From the NCBI GenBank assembly GCA_947487325.1, contig CANKWG010000034.1, positions 1 to 14,219 of the forward strand: 14,219 nucleotides of DNA, given 5' to 3'. Shown here in pieces: positions 1 to 5,726 of this stretch. This stretch comes from Oxalobacteraceae bacterium. GTDB lineage: Bacteria; Pseudomonadota; Gammaproteobacteria; Burkholderiales; Burkholderiaceae_D. The notes below the pieces were generated by a model. That model ran no database searches. It had not been told where the DNA came from and saw only the letters and a program-made list of their open reading frames with translations. Position 1 is the first letter of the stretch. Every line of letters begins with the position of its first letter. Both the position numbers and the translations under genes were made by a program.

Positions 1-158
1 AGCTGCCGGAAGGCAAGGAGATGGTCATGCCGGGTGACAACGTGTCGATCACGGTCAAGCTGATCAACCCGATTGCGATGGAAGAAGGTCTGCGCTTTGC
101 GATTCGCGAAGGCGGCCGTACCGTTGGCGCGGGTGTTGTTGCCAAGATCATGGACTAA
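1..158 (+). CDS. tuf: Elongation factor Tu, C-terminal end (partial)
   Basis: The window opens inside this gene; reading from base 3 gives 51 residues and a TAA stop at 156-158. The peptide contains MPGDN and the EF-Tu domain III ending LRFAIREGGRTVGAGVVAK, followed by IMD. EF-Tu is the GTPase that delivers aminoacyl-tRNA to the ribosomal A site in the cytoplasm; only the end of the last beta-barrel domain is here, so the GTPase domain cannot be assessed. Its place directly upstream of rpsJ is the usual str/S10 junction of proteobacteria (rpsL-rpsG-fusA-tuf then S10). Many proteobacteria carry two tuf copies; whether this is tufA or tufB cannot be told from the fragment. Confidence 0.97.
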   Translation, partial: LPEGKEMVMPGDNVSITVKLINPIAMEEGLRFAIREGGRTVGAGVVAKIMD

Positions 159-165
159 ATAGACG

Positions 166-184
166 CAAGACCACACAGGTCTTG
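166..184 (+). other. Small hairpin downstream of tuf
   Basis: A perfect 7-bp inverted repeat, CAAGACC (166-172) and GGTCTTG (178-184), with a 5-base loop ACACA, lies 8 bases after the tuf stop. It is not followed by a T-run, so it is not a terminator by itself. It may protect a 3' end or fold together with the stronger hairpin at 195-220. The structure is seen in the sequence; any role is inference. Confidence 0.5.
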
Positions 185-194
185 TGTTCGATAT

Positions 195-230
195 ACCGCG
201 AGCGACAGTTCGCTCGCGGTTCGCTCTTTT
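195..230 (+). terminator. Terminator- or attenuator-like hairpin between tuf and rpsJ
   Basis: A perfect 11-bp stem, ACCGCGAGCGA (195-205) paired with TCGCTCGCGGT (210-220), has a 4-base CAGT loop and is followed by TCGCTCTTTT. The T-run is short and begins only about 6 bases after the stem, so full termination is doubtful; partial termination or attenuation is more likely. The rpsJ Shine-Dalgarno sequence (AAGGA, 231-235) starts immediately after the T-run, so the element occupies the rpsJ leader. The gap is only 83 bases, too short for an E. coli-type S10 leader. Confidence 0.5.
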
Positions 231-241
231 AAGGAAGCATC

Positions 242-553
242 ATGGAAAAGCAAAAAATCCGTATTCGTCTCAAGGCGTTTGACTATCGTTTGATCGATCA
301 GTCCGCACTCGAGATCGTGGAAACCGCCAAGCGCACTGGCGCGGTTGTTAAGGGCCCAGTGCCCCTGCCGACACGTAAGCAGCGCTGGGACGTGCTGCGT
401 TCCCCACACGTGAACAAAACCTCGCGTGATCAGTTTGAGATTCGCACGCATCAGCGTCTGATGGATATCGTCGACCCTACCGACAAGACCGTCGATGCAC
501 TGATGAAACTGGATCTTCCGGCTGGCGTGGACGTAGAAATCAAGTTGCAATAA
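242..553 (+). CDS. rpsJ: 30S ribosomal protein S10 (uS10, NusE)
   Basis: S10 is a component of the 30S head and, as NusE, part of the Nus antitermination complex with NusB. The 103-residue product matches the usual length. It begins MEKQKIRIRLKAFDYRLID and contains the hallmark SPHVNKTSRDQFEIRTHQR (residues 54-72), including the long loop that penetrates the 30S head, then ends in VDVEIKLQ. The ATG is preceded by AAGGA at 231-235 with a 6-base spacer. Unlike the usual S10 cluster it is not tightly coupled to rplC: a 162-base gap with a promoter candidate follows. Residues 45-49 (RKQRW) differ slightly from the R-I/E-Q/R-R-F I remember in relatives. Identity is certain. Confidence 0.99.
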   Translation: MEKQKIRIRLKAFDYRLIDQSALEIVETAKRTGAVVKGPVPLPTRKQRWDVLRSPHVNKTSRDQFEIRTHQRLMDIVDPTDKTVDALMKLDLPAGVDVEIKLQ

Positions 554-576
554 TTTCGGTAAGTTGTGCGAAACAA

Positions 577-600
577 GCCGCCGCAAGTACTTGTGGCGGC
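577..600 (+). repeat. Inverted repeat upstream of the rplC promoter candidate
   Basis: Bases 577-586 and 591-600 form a 10-bp hairpin (GCCGCCGCAA with TTGTGGCGGC, one G-T wobble) around a GTAC loop. No T-run follows, so it is a poor Rho-independent terminator. Its right arm contains the TTGTGG used as the -35 element of the promoter candidate at 591-619, so DNA-level (operator) or RNA-level (rpsJ mRNA 3' end) roles are both possible. Confidence 0.6.
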
Positions 601-619
601 GTGATTCTCACGCTATAAT
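591..619 (+). promoter_or_regulatory. Sigma-70-like promoter candidate for the rplC-rpsQ genes
   Basis: TTGTGG (591-596) is separated by exactly 17 bases from a perfect TATAAT (614-619). The predicted transcription start is near 624-627, giving a leader of about 90 bases before rplC. The spacer contains a perfect dyad, GCGTGA (599-604) and TCACGC (608-613) around TTC, which could be an operator. The promoter explains why rpsJ and rplC are separated by 162 bases. Hexamers and spacing are seen; activity is inferred. Confidence 0.65.
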
Positions 620-682
620 TGCCGGCTTCGGTAAAAGCACGTATTTTCCGCGCTTTTTCGTTTCAGTTTTATAAACATCAGC

Positions 683-702
683 CCTGCCCAATCGTAGGCG
701 GG
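683..702 (+). other. Short hairpin just upstream of the rplC ribosome binding site
   Basis: CCTGCC (683-688) can pair with GGCGGG (697-702), with one T-G wobble and an 8-base loop. It ends 3 bases before the rplC Shine-Dalgarno GGAG (706-709). It would be the last structure in the leader of a transcript starting near 625 and could affect translation of rplC. This is a weak, inference-level call. Confidence 0.35.
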
Positions 703-715
703 AATGGAGAAAACA

Positions 716-1372
716 ATGAGCCTGGGCCTTTTAGGTCGCAAGGTTGGCATGATGCGCATCTTTACGGATGACGGGGATTCGATTCCTGTGACCGTTCTGG
801 ATGTGTCTGACAACCGTGTGACACAAATCAAAACGCCTGAAACCGACGGATACACTGCCGTCCAGGTTACTTTCGGTAAGCGTCGCGCCTCGCGCGTGAC
901 CAAACCCGCCGCTGGGCATCTGGCTAAAGCCGGTGCTGAGGCAGGTACCGTTCTCAAAGAATTTCGTGTTGATGCTGCCAAGGCTGCTGAATTCAAGCCG
1001 GGCGATACCGTTGCTGTCAGCCTGTTTGAAGTCGGCCAAAAAGTCGATATTCAGGGTGTGTCCATCGGTAAAGGCTATGCCGGTACCATCAAGCGCCACA
1101 ATTTCCGCTCTGGTCGTCAAACCCACGGTAATTCCCGTTCGCACAATGTGCCGGGCTCCATTGGTATGGCGCAGGATCCAGGTCGTGTTTTCCCTGGTAA
1201 GCGCATGACAGGTCATATGGGTGACGTAACCCGGACCGTCCAGAACCTCGAAATCGCGCGCGTCGATTCTGAGCGTCAGCTCATTCTTGTCAAGGGTGCG
1301 GTTCCTGGTGCGAAGAACGGTCAGGTCGTGGTTTCCCCGGCGATCAAAGCCAAAGCAAAGAAGGGGGCTTAA
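716..1372 (+). CDS. rplC: 50S ribosomal protein L3 (uL3)
   Basis: L3 binds 23S rRNA early in 50S assembly and its long loop reaches close to the peptidyl transferase centre. From ATG 716 the product is 218 residues, MSLGLLGRKVGMMRIF to the Lys/Ala-rich end. The loop motif GSIGMAQDPGRVFPGKRM (residues 147-164) is present; Gln153 in it corresponds to the glutamine methylated by PrmB in enterobacteria. An in-frame ATG at 704 would add four residues (MEKT), but the Shine-Dalgarno GGAG (706-709) sits 6 bases before 716 and the family starts MSLGL, so 716 is chosen. The gene is first in the S10-type cluster after the promoter candidate and ends 3 bases before rplD. Confidence 0.98.
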   Translation: MSLGLLGRKVGMMRIFTDDGDSIPVTVLDVSDNRVTQIKTPETDGYTAVQVTFGKRRASRVTKPAAGHLAKAGAEAGTVLKEFRVDAAKAAEFKPGDTVAVSLFEVGQKVDIQGVSIGKGYAGTIKRHNFRSGRQTHGNSRSHNVPGSIGMAQDPGRVFPGKRMTGHMGDVTRTVQNLEIARVDSERQLILVKGAVPGAKNGQVVVSPAIKAKAKKGA

Positions 1373-1375
1373 TCC

Positions 1376-1996
1376 ATGGAACTCAAGCTCCTGAATGCCC
1401 AAGGTCAGGCATCATCGAATGTTGCGGCGCCGGACACCATCTTCGGTCGTGACTATAACGAAGCGCTGATTCATCAAGTTGTCGTTGCCTATCAGGCGAA
1501 CGCCCGTAGCGGTAATCGCAAGCAAAAAGACCGTGAAGAAGTTAGTCACACCACCAAAAAGCCATGGCGCCAAAAAGGTACCGGCCGCGCTCGTGCTGGT
1601 ATGTCGTCTTCGCCGATTTGGCGTGGAGGCGGTCGTGCATTCCCGAATAGTCCTGACGAGAATTTCTCTCACAAGGTCAACAAAAAAATGTACCGCGCTG
1701 GTATTTGCTCGATTCTTTCGCAGCTCGCCCGTGACGGTCGTTTGTCTGTGATCGAGGAGTTGTCGGTCGAGGCACCAAAAACCAAACTGCTCGCGCAGAA
1801 GCTCAAAAACATGGGTCTGGATTCCGTGCTGGTTATTACCGACAGCTTGGACGAAAACCTGATGCTGGCTGCGCGCAACCTGCCTAACGTGCTCGTGGTT
1901 GAGCCGCGTCAGGCAGACCCAATGTCGCTGGTGTTCTTCAAGAAGGTCTTGATCACCAAGCCCGCGCTAGCAAAGATTGAGGAGATGCTGGCATGA
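1376..1996 (+). CDS. rplD: 50S ribosomal protein L4 (uL4)
   Basis: L4 is an early-assembly 50S protein with an extended loop lining the peptide exit tunnel; in E. coli it also represses its own S10 operon. The 206-residue product has the typical tunnel loop KKPWRQKGTGRARAG (residues 61-75) followed by PIWRGGG. The Lys in KKPWRQ is the region where macrolide-resistance changes occur in E. coli; the wild-type sequence is present. The ribosome binding site is the GGGGG run inside the end of rplC. The last four bases (ATGA) overlap the rplW start, indicating translational coupling. Because the tuf-rpsJ gap lacks room for an E. coli-like L4-binding leader, how L4 feedback would work here is open. 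Confidence 0.98.
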   Translation: MELKLLNAQGQASSNVAAPDTIFGRDYNEALIHQVVVAYQANARSGNRKQKDREEVSHTTKKPWRQKGTGRARAGMSSSPIWRGGGRAFPNSPDENFSHKVNKKMYRAGICSILSQLARDGRLSVIEELSVEAPKTKLLAQKLKNMGLDSVLVITDSLDENLMLAARNLPNVLVVEPRQADPMSLVFFKKVLITKPALAKIEEMLA

Positions 1997-2310
1997 GCGC
2001 AGTCATCAAACATACTGAAGAGCGCCTGATGAAAGTGTTGCTTGCTCCGGTTATCTCGGAGAAGGCTACTTTTGTCGCAGAAAAAAATGAGCAAGTGGTT
2101 TTCCTGGTAACGCAAGACGCTACCAAGCTCGAGATCAAGGCTGCAGTTGAGCTGCTGTTCAAAGTTCAGGTCGAGTCCGTGCAAGTGGCTAATCGTGCTG
2201 GCAAGGTCAAGCGTTCAGGTCGTTTCACGGGTCGCCGCAACAATACGCGTCGTGCCTTTGTTTGCCTTAAGCCTGGTCAGGAAATCAACTTCACCGAGGA
2301 GGCTAAATAA
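1993..2310 (+). CDS. rplW: 50S ribosomal protein L23 (uL23)
   Basis: L23 sits at the polypeptide exit port and is the docking site for trigger factor and the signal recognition particle. The 105-residue product contains APVISEKAT (residues 19-27); Glu23 aligns with E. coli Glu18, the trigger-factor contact. It continues through KAAVELLFKV to LKPGQEINF near the end. The start overlaps the rplD stop as ATGA, with GAGGAG upstream inside rplD. A second in-frame ATG at 2029 would remove the N-terminal helix region, and the longer form matches the betaproteobacterial proteins I recall, so 1993 is preferred. Its TAA overlaps the rplB ATG by one base. Confidence 0.97.
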   Translation: MSAVIKHTEERLMKVLLAPVISEKATFVAEKNEQVVFLVTQDATKLEIKAAVELLFKVQVESVQVANRAGKVKRSGRFTGRRNNTRRAFVCLKPGQEINFTEEAK

Positions 2311-3137
2311 TGGCACTCGTTAAGTTAAAACCCACATCGCCCGGTCGTCGTGGCATGGTCAAGGTGGTCAATCCTGACCTCCATAAAGGCCGTCCTTTCG
2401 CGGCGCTGGTTGAAAAGAAAAGCAAGTCAGCGGGCCGTAACAACAATGGTCACATCACCACTCGCCACATCGGCGGTGGTCATAAGCATCATTATCGTGG
2501 CGTGGTTTTCCGTCGTAACAAGGACGGTATTCCTGCCAAAGTCGAGCGCCTTGAATACGATCCAAACCGTAGCGCGCACATTGCACTGCTGTGCTACGCG
2601 GACGGTGAGCGCAAGTACATCGTCGCCAGCAAGGGTATGGCTGTTGGCGATCAGTTGATGAATGGTCCGGAAGCGCCGATCAAGCCAGGTAATTGCCTGC
2701 CTATTCGCAACATCCCGGTGGGTACCACGATGCATTGTGTCGAAATGCTGCCGGGCAAGGGCGCGCAAATTGCGCGTACTGCAGGTGCTGGTGTCGTGCT
2801 GATGGCGCGCGAAGGTATCTACGCTCAGGTGCGTCTGCGTTCTGGTGAGGTGCGTCGCATTCACGTGGAATGCCGCGCAACGATTGGTGAAGTCGGTAAC
2901 GGCGAGCATAACTTGCGCAAGATCGGCAAGGCCGGTGCTGTGCGTTGGCGTGGTATTCGTCCTACCGTTCGAGGTGTGGCTATGAATCCGATCGATCACC
3001 CGCACGGTGGTGGCGAAGGTAGAACAGCTGCCGGTCGTCATCCGGTGTCGCCGTGGGGTCAGCAGACCAAAGGCAAGAAGACACGTCGCAATAAGCGTAC
3101 GACGTCGATGATTGTCTCGCGTCGCGGTAAGAAATAA
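2310..3137 (+). CDS. rplB: 50S ribosomal protein L2 (uL2)
   Basis: L2 is a primary 23S rRNA-binding protein needed for subunit joining and peptidyl transferase activity. The 275-residue product has the N-terminal KPTSPGRRG, the GGGHKHHYR segment (residues 55-63), and the C-terminal NPIDHPHGGGEGR (residues 226-238). His230 there is the counterpart of the functionally important E. coli His229. The C-terminus is a basic tail (TKGKKTRRNKRT...). ATG overlaps the rplW stop by one base (TAATG), with GAGGAGG shortly upstream. Length is typical (273-276). No anomalies. Confidence 0.99.
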   Translation: MALVKLKPTSPGRRGMVKVVNPDLHKGRPFAALVEKKSKSAGRNNNGHITTRHIGGGHKHHYRGVVFRRNKDGIPAKVERLEYDPNRSAHIALLCYADGERKYIVASKGMAVGDQLMNGPEAPIKPGNCLPIRNIPVGTTMHCVEMLPGKGAQIARTAGAGVVLMAREGIYAQVRLRSGEVRRIHVECRATIGEVGNGEHNLRKIGKAGAVRWRGIRPTVRGVAMNPIDHPHGGGEGRTAAGRHPVSPWGQQTKGKKTRRNKRTTSMIVSRRGKK

Positions 3138-3147
3138 GGGGTAAGAC

Positions 3148-3423
3148 ATGGGACGTTCATTGAAAAAAGGGCCGTTTTGCGACGCCCACCTGCTGAAAAA
3201 AGTCGAAACTGCGCAAGCGGCGCGCGACAAGAAGCCAATCAAAACTTGGTCACGCCGTTCGACGATCATGCCTGACTTTATCGGTCTGACGATCGCTGTA
3301 CACAACGGCAAGCAGCACGTGCCGGTATACGTGTCCGAAAACATGGTGGGCCACAAGCTTGGTGAATTCGCACTGACCCGCACGTTCAAAGGTCATGCAG
3401 CTGACAAAAAGGCTAAGAAATAA
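3148..3423 (+). CDS. rpsS: 30S ribosomal protein S19 (uS19)
   Basis: S19 binds 16S rRNA in the 30S head as a partner of S13 near the A and P sites. The 91-residue product begins MGRSLKKGPFCDAHLLKK and carries the family signature region around SRRSTIMPDFIG and GHKLGEFALTRTFKGH. AAGGGG lies just upstream of the ATG with good spacing. It sits between rplB (10-base gap) and rplV (about 9-base gap), the invariant S10-cluster order. Length equals the usual 91-92 residues. Confidence 0.98.
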   Translation: MGRSLKKGPFCDAHLLKKVETAQAARDKKPIKTWSRRSTIMPDFIGLTIAVHNGKQHVPVYVSENMVGHKLGEFALTRTFKGHAADKKAKK

Positions 3424-3432
3424 GGTCCGATG

Positions 3433-3762
3433 ATGGAAACTAAAGCTACCCTCCGCAGCGCACGACTGTCGGCCCAGAAAGGCCGATTGGTTGCCGATCT
3501 GATTCGCGGCAAAAAAGTCGATCAGGCGCTCAATATTCTGACTTTCAGCCCCAAAAAAGGCGCTGTGCTGATCAAGAAAGTTCTTGAGTCGGCGATTGCT
3601 AACGCTGAGCACAATGACGGCGCAGATATCGACGAGCTCACGGTCAAAATGATCTACGTAGAAAAGGGCGCGGTGTTGCGTCGTTTTACCGCGCGCGCCA
3701 AAGGTCGCGGTGACCGTATTTCCAAACAAACCTGTCACATCTACGTGACTGTCGGTAATTAA
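3433..3762 (+). CDS. rplV: 50S ribosomal protein L22 (uL22)
   Basis: L22 contacts all six domains of 23S rRNA and its beta-hairpin lines the exit tunnel next to L4. The product is 109 residues from METKATLRSARLSAQKGRLV, with the hairpin VLRRFTARAKGRGDRISKQ at residues 81-99 and the end CHIYVTVGN. Two consecutive ATGs exist at 3430 and 3433. AAGGT (3422-3426) is 6 bases from 3433 but only 3 from 3430, and relatives start MET/MEV, so 3433 is preferred; starting at 3430 would just add one Met. No residue looks abnormal in the tunnel loop where macrolide-resistance indels occur. Confidence 0.97.
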   Translation: METKATLRSARLSAQKGRLVADLIRGKKVDQALNILTFSPKKGAVLIKKVLESAIANAEHNDGADIDELTVKMIYVEKGAVLRRFTARAKGRGDRISKQTCHIYVTVGN

Positions 3763-3772
3763 GGGAGTCACG

Positions 3773-4627
3773 ATGGGACAGAAGATTCATCCAACCGGCT
3801 TTCGTCTTGCCGTCACCCGCAATTGGGGATCGCGCTGGTATGCAGGCAACAGCAACTTTGCAGACATGCTCAAAGAAGACCTTTCGGTCCGCGCATTCCT
3901 CAAGAAGAAGCTGAAGAATGCATCCGTAGGTCGTGTTTTGATCGAGCGGCCTGCCAAGAACGCGCGCATTACGATTTTCAGCTCGCGTCCTGGTGTTGTG
4001 ATTGGTAAGAAAGGCGAAGACATTGAAGTTCTGAAGTCGTCGCTGGCCAAAATGATGGGCGTGCCTGTGCATGTCAACATTGAAGAAATTCGCAAGCCAG
4101 AAACCGATGCGCAGCTGATCGCTGATTCAATCGCTCAGCAGCTCGAAAAGCGGATCATGTTCCGCCGTGCGATGAAGCGTGCGATGCAAAATGCAATGCG
4201 CCTCGGTGCGCAAGGTATCAAGATCATGTCATCCGGTCGTCTGAACGGCATTGAGATCGCTCGTACGGAATGGTATCGCGAAGGCCGTGTGCCGCTGCAT
4301 ACCCTGCGTGCCGATATCGATTACGGTTTCGGTGAAGCAGAAACCACCTACGGCATCATCGGTATCAAGGTTTGGGTTTACAAAGGTGATCGTCTGGCAA
4401 GTGGTGAGGCGCCAGCCGTCGAAACGACTTCGGATGACGAGCGCAAGCGTCGTGCGCCGCGTCGTGATGATGGTAAGCCAGCCGGACGTACGGCACGTAC
4501 CAAGCGCGCGGATGCGCCTGCAACTGCAACAGAAGGGGCTGCCACACCAGCGCCTGCGGTTGCAAAGCGGGTTCGCGCAAAGAAAGCTGACGCACCGGCT
4601 GCGCCAGCTGAGAAGGCAGGAGAATAA
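3773..4627 (+). CDS. rpsC: 30S ribosomal protein S3 (uS3) with extended C-terminal tail
   Basis: S3 forms the mRNA entry channel of the 30S subunit with S4 and S5. The 284-residue product has an N-terminal KH type-2 domain with the GKKG loop at residues 78-81, then the conserved S3 C-domain. Arg131, Arg132 and Lys135, the residues tied to mRNA helicase activity in E. coli, are all present at the same numbers. E. coli S3 is 233 residues; here the conserved fold ends near residue 206 and is followed by about 78 residues of low-complexity Ala/Pro/Lys/Arg/Asp sequence, apparently disordered. Such tails are common in Burkholderiales. AAGGGAG precedes the ATG. It ends 2 bases before rplP. Confidence 0.98.
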   Translation: MGQKIHPTGFRLAVTRNWGSRWYAGNSNFADMLKEDLSVRAFLKKKLKNASVGRVLIERPAKNARITIFSSRPGVVIGKKGEDIEVLKSSLAKMMGVPVHVNIEEIRKPETDAQLIADSIAQQLEKRIMFRRAMKRAMQNAMRLGAQGIKIMSSGRLNGIEIARTEWYREGRVPLHTLRADIDYGFGEAETTYGIIGIKVWVYKGDRLASGEAPAVETTSDDERKRRAPRRDDGKPAGRTARTKRADAPATATEGAATPAPAVAKRVRAKKADAPAAPAEKAGE

Positions 4628-4629
4628 TC

Positions 4630-5049
4630 ATGCTGCAACCAGCACGCAGAAAATACCGGAAAGAGCAGAAAGGCCGCAACAAGGGCATTTCGCATGAGCG
4701 CGGCACGGCCGTGTCGTTTGGTGAATTTGGTCTGAAGGCAGTTGCCCGTGGCCGTATTACCGCACGTCAGATCGAATCTGCTCGCCGTGCGATGACTCGC
4801 CACATCAAGCGCGGTGGCCGTATCTGGATCCGTATCTTCCCGGACAAGCCAATTTCGAACAAGCCTGCCGAAGTCCGTATGGGTAACGGTAAGGGTAATC
4901 CTGAGTACTACGTTGCCGAGATCCAGCCAGGCAAGGTTCTCTACGAGATGGATGGTGTTGATGAGGCGCTGGCGCGTGAGGCGTTCCGCCTCGCAGCGGC
5001 AAAGTTGCCATTGGCGACCACCTTCGTTGTGCGCCAGGTTGGCCAATAA
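4630..5049 (+). CDS. rplP: 50S ribosomal protein L16 (uL16)
   Basis: L16 is a late-assembly 50S protein near the A-site tRNA elbow and peptidyl transferase centre. The 139-residue product begins MLQPARRKYRKEQKGRNKG and contains GLKAVARGRITARQIE and RMGNGKGNPEYYVAEIQPG. Arg83 in this latter motif matches E. coli Arg81, the residue hydroxylated by the RoxA/YcfD oxygenase; the shift of two comes from a small insertion near residue 22 (SHERG). Ribosome binding site GGAGAA lies in the rpsC stop region. It sits between rpsC and rpmC in the standard order. Confidence 0.98.
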   Translation: MLQPARRKYRKEQKGRNKGISHERGTAVSFGEFGLKAVARGRITARQIESARRAMTRHIKRGGRIWIRIFPDKPISNKPAEVRMGNGKGNPEYYVAEIQPGKVLYEMDGVDEALAREAFRLAAAKLPLATTFVVRQVGQ

Positions 5050-5059
5050 GGGGATACGA

Positions 5060-5251
5060 ATGAAAGCATCAGAACTCCAAGGCAAGGACGCCGCGGCTCT
5101 CAAGAAAGAGCTCAATGACCTGCTCAAAGCCCAGTTTGGTCTGCGTATGCAGATCGCGACGCAGCAGCTGCAAAACACTTCGCAGCTTAAGAAAGTGCGT
5201 CGTGACATTGCGCGCGTCAAAACTGTGATTAATCAGAAGGACGGCCAATAA
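5060..5251 (+). CDS. rpmC: 50S ribosomal protein L29 (uL29)
   Basis: L29 is a small two-helix protein at the exit port next to L23. The 63-residue product starts MKASELQGKDAAALKKELND and has the helical hallmark LKAQFGLRMQIATQQLQN followed by LKKVRRDIARVKTV. The reading frame stays open upstream into rplP, but AAGGGGA just before ATG 5060 and the family N-terminus fix this start. The stop TAA shares one base with the rpsQ ATG (TAATG), suggesting translational coupling. Confidence 0.97.
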   Translation: MKASELQGKDAAALKKELNDLLKAQFGLRMQIATQQLQNTSQLKKVRRDIARVKTVINQKDGQ

Positions 5252-5523
5252 TGAGCGCGACAGAAAAGAAAGCGTTAAAGCGTACCCTGGTCGGTACCGT
5301 CGTTTCGGACAAAATGGACAAGACAGTCACTGTGCTCATCGAGCGCCGTGTTCGTCATCCTCTGTACGGCAAGATCATTGTGCGTTCGAACAAGTACCAC
5401 GCGCATGACGAAGCTAACGTTGCCAAGACTGGCGATACAGTCGAGATCCAGGAAGGTCGTCCGATCTCCAAGACCAAGGCCTGGACCGTAACGCGAGTGG
5501 TTGAAGTAGCGCAGACCGTATAA
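5251..5523 (+). CDS. rpsQ: 30S ribosomal protein S17 (uS17)
   Basis: S17 is an OB-fold protein and primary binder of the 16S rRNA 5' domain. The 90-residue product has LVGTVVSDKMDKTVTVLIER and the signature HPLYGKIIVRSNKYHAHDE, followed by GDTVEIQEGRPISKTKAW. It is about six residues longer than E. coli S17 (84), mostly from the N-terminal MSATEKKAL extension, which is usual in betaproteobacteria. It is the last gene of the S10-type cluster and is followed by a 203-base gap. Confidence 0.98.
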   Translation: MSATEKKALKRTLVGTVVSDKMDKTVTVLIERRVRHPLYGKIIVRSNKYHAHDEANVAKTGDTVEIQEGRPISKTKAWTVTRVVEVAQTV

Positions 5524-5527
5524 GTAC

Positions 5528-5557
5528 TTGCTAGCCCGGCCTTAAGTAGTGCATAAT
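5528..5557 (+). promoter_or_regulatory. Sigma-70-like promoter candidate for the rplN (spc) genes
   Basis: TTGCTA (5528-5533, 4 of 6 to consensus) is followed after 18 bases by CATAAT (5552-5557, 5 of 6), preceded by TG. The predicted start is near 5562-5564, giving a leader of about 160 bases before rplN. The -10 element lies inside the loop of an inverted repeat (5533-5538 with 5560-5565). This matches the expected point for a separate spc-operon promoter. Motif and spacing are seen; activity is inferred. Confidence 0.55.
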
Positions 5558-5565
5558 GTCGGGCT
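5533..5565 (+). repeat. Inverted repeat spanning the rplN promoter candidate
   Basis: AGCCCG (5533-5538) and CGGGCT (5560-5565) are perfect inverted repeats separated by 21 bases and followed by TTCCT. As RNA it would be a weak terminator-like hairpin for transcripts from rpsQ. As DNA it brackets the -10 box. The long loop makes termination doubtful. Confidence 0.45.
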
Positions 5566-5726
5566 TTCCTGCTTTAACTAGCAGGCGTAGTAAAGGCAGT
5601 AAAACTCCGTAGCTTTTTGTCAACCCAATCGGTGGTGCCGCGTAGCGGGATTGTCGACGGGACCAAGACTGACCGTTGAAGGATGCGTCGTGCATCCGGC
5701 GCGGATTAAGTTGGGAAAGAAAAATC
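5564..5726 (+). promoter_or_regulatory. Candidate structured 5' leader of rplN
   Basis: This stretch has no convincing gene. It holds three possible hairpins: CCTGCT/AGCAGG (5568-5573 with 5580-5585, 6-base loop); CAATC/GATTG (5626-5630 with 5649-5653) enclosing CCGC/GCGG (5638-5641 with 5645-5648); and GGATGC/GCATCC (5681-5686 with 5692-5697, 5-base loop). The last ends about 16 bases before a GGGA that probably serves rplN. Such a leader could host ribosomal-protein feedback control. I do not recognise it as a known leader family. Confidence 0.4.

Noticed and set aside
704..715. Upstream ATG for rplC
   Set aside because: The Shine-Dalgarno GGAG overlaps this ATG and is correctly spaced for the ATG at 716, which also gives the family N-terminus.
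2427..3389. A 320-codon open frame on the minus strand across rplB and rpsS
   Set aside because: It is antisense to two certain ribosomal genes, has no recognisable protein family, no ribosome binding site that I can see, and is explained by strong codon bias on the plus strand.
4378..5220. A 280-codon minus-strand open frame opposite rpsC, rplP and rpmC
   Set aside because: Part of it is the complement of the Ala-rich S3 tail codons. There is no family resemblance and no independent transcription signal.
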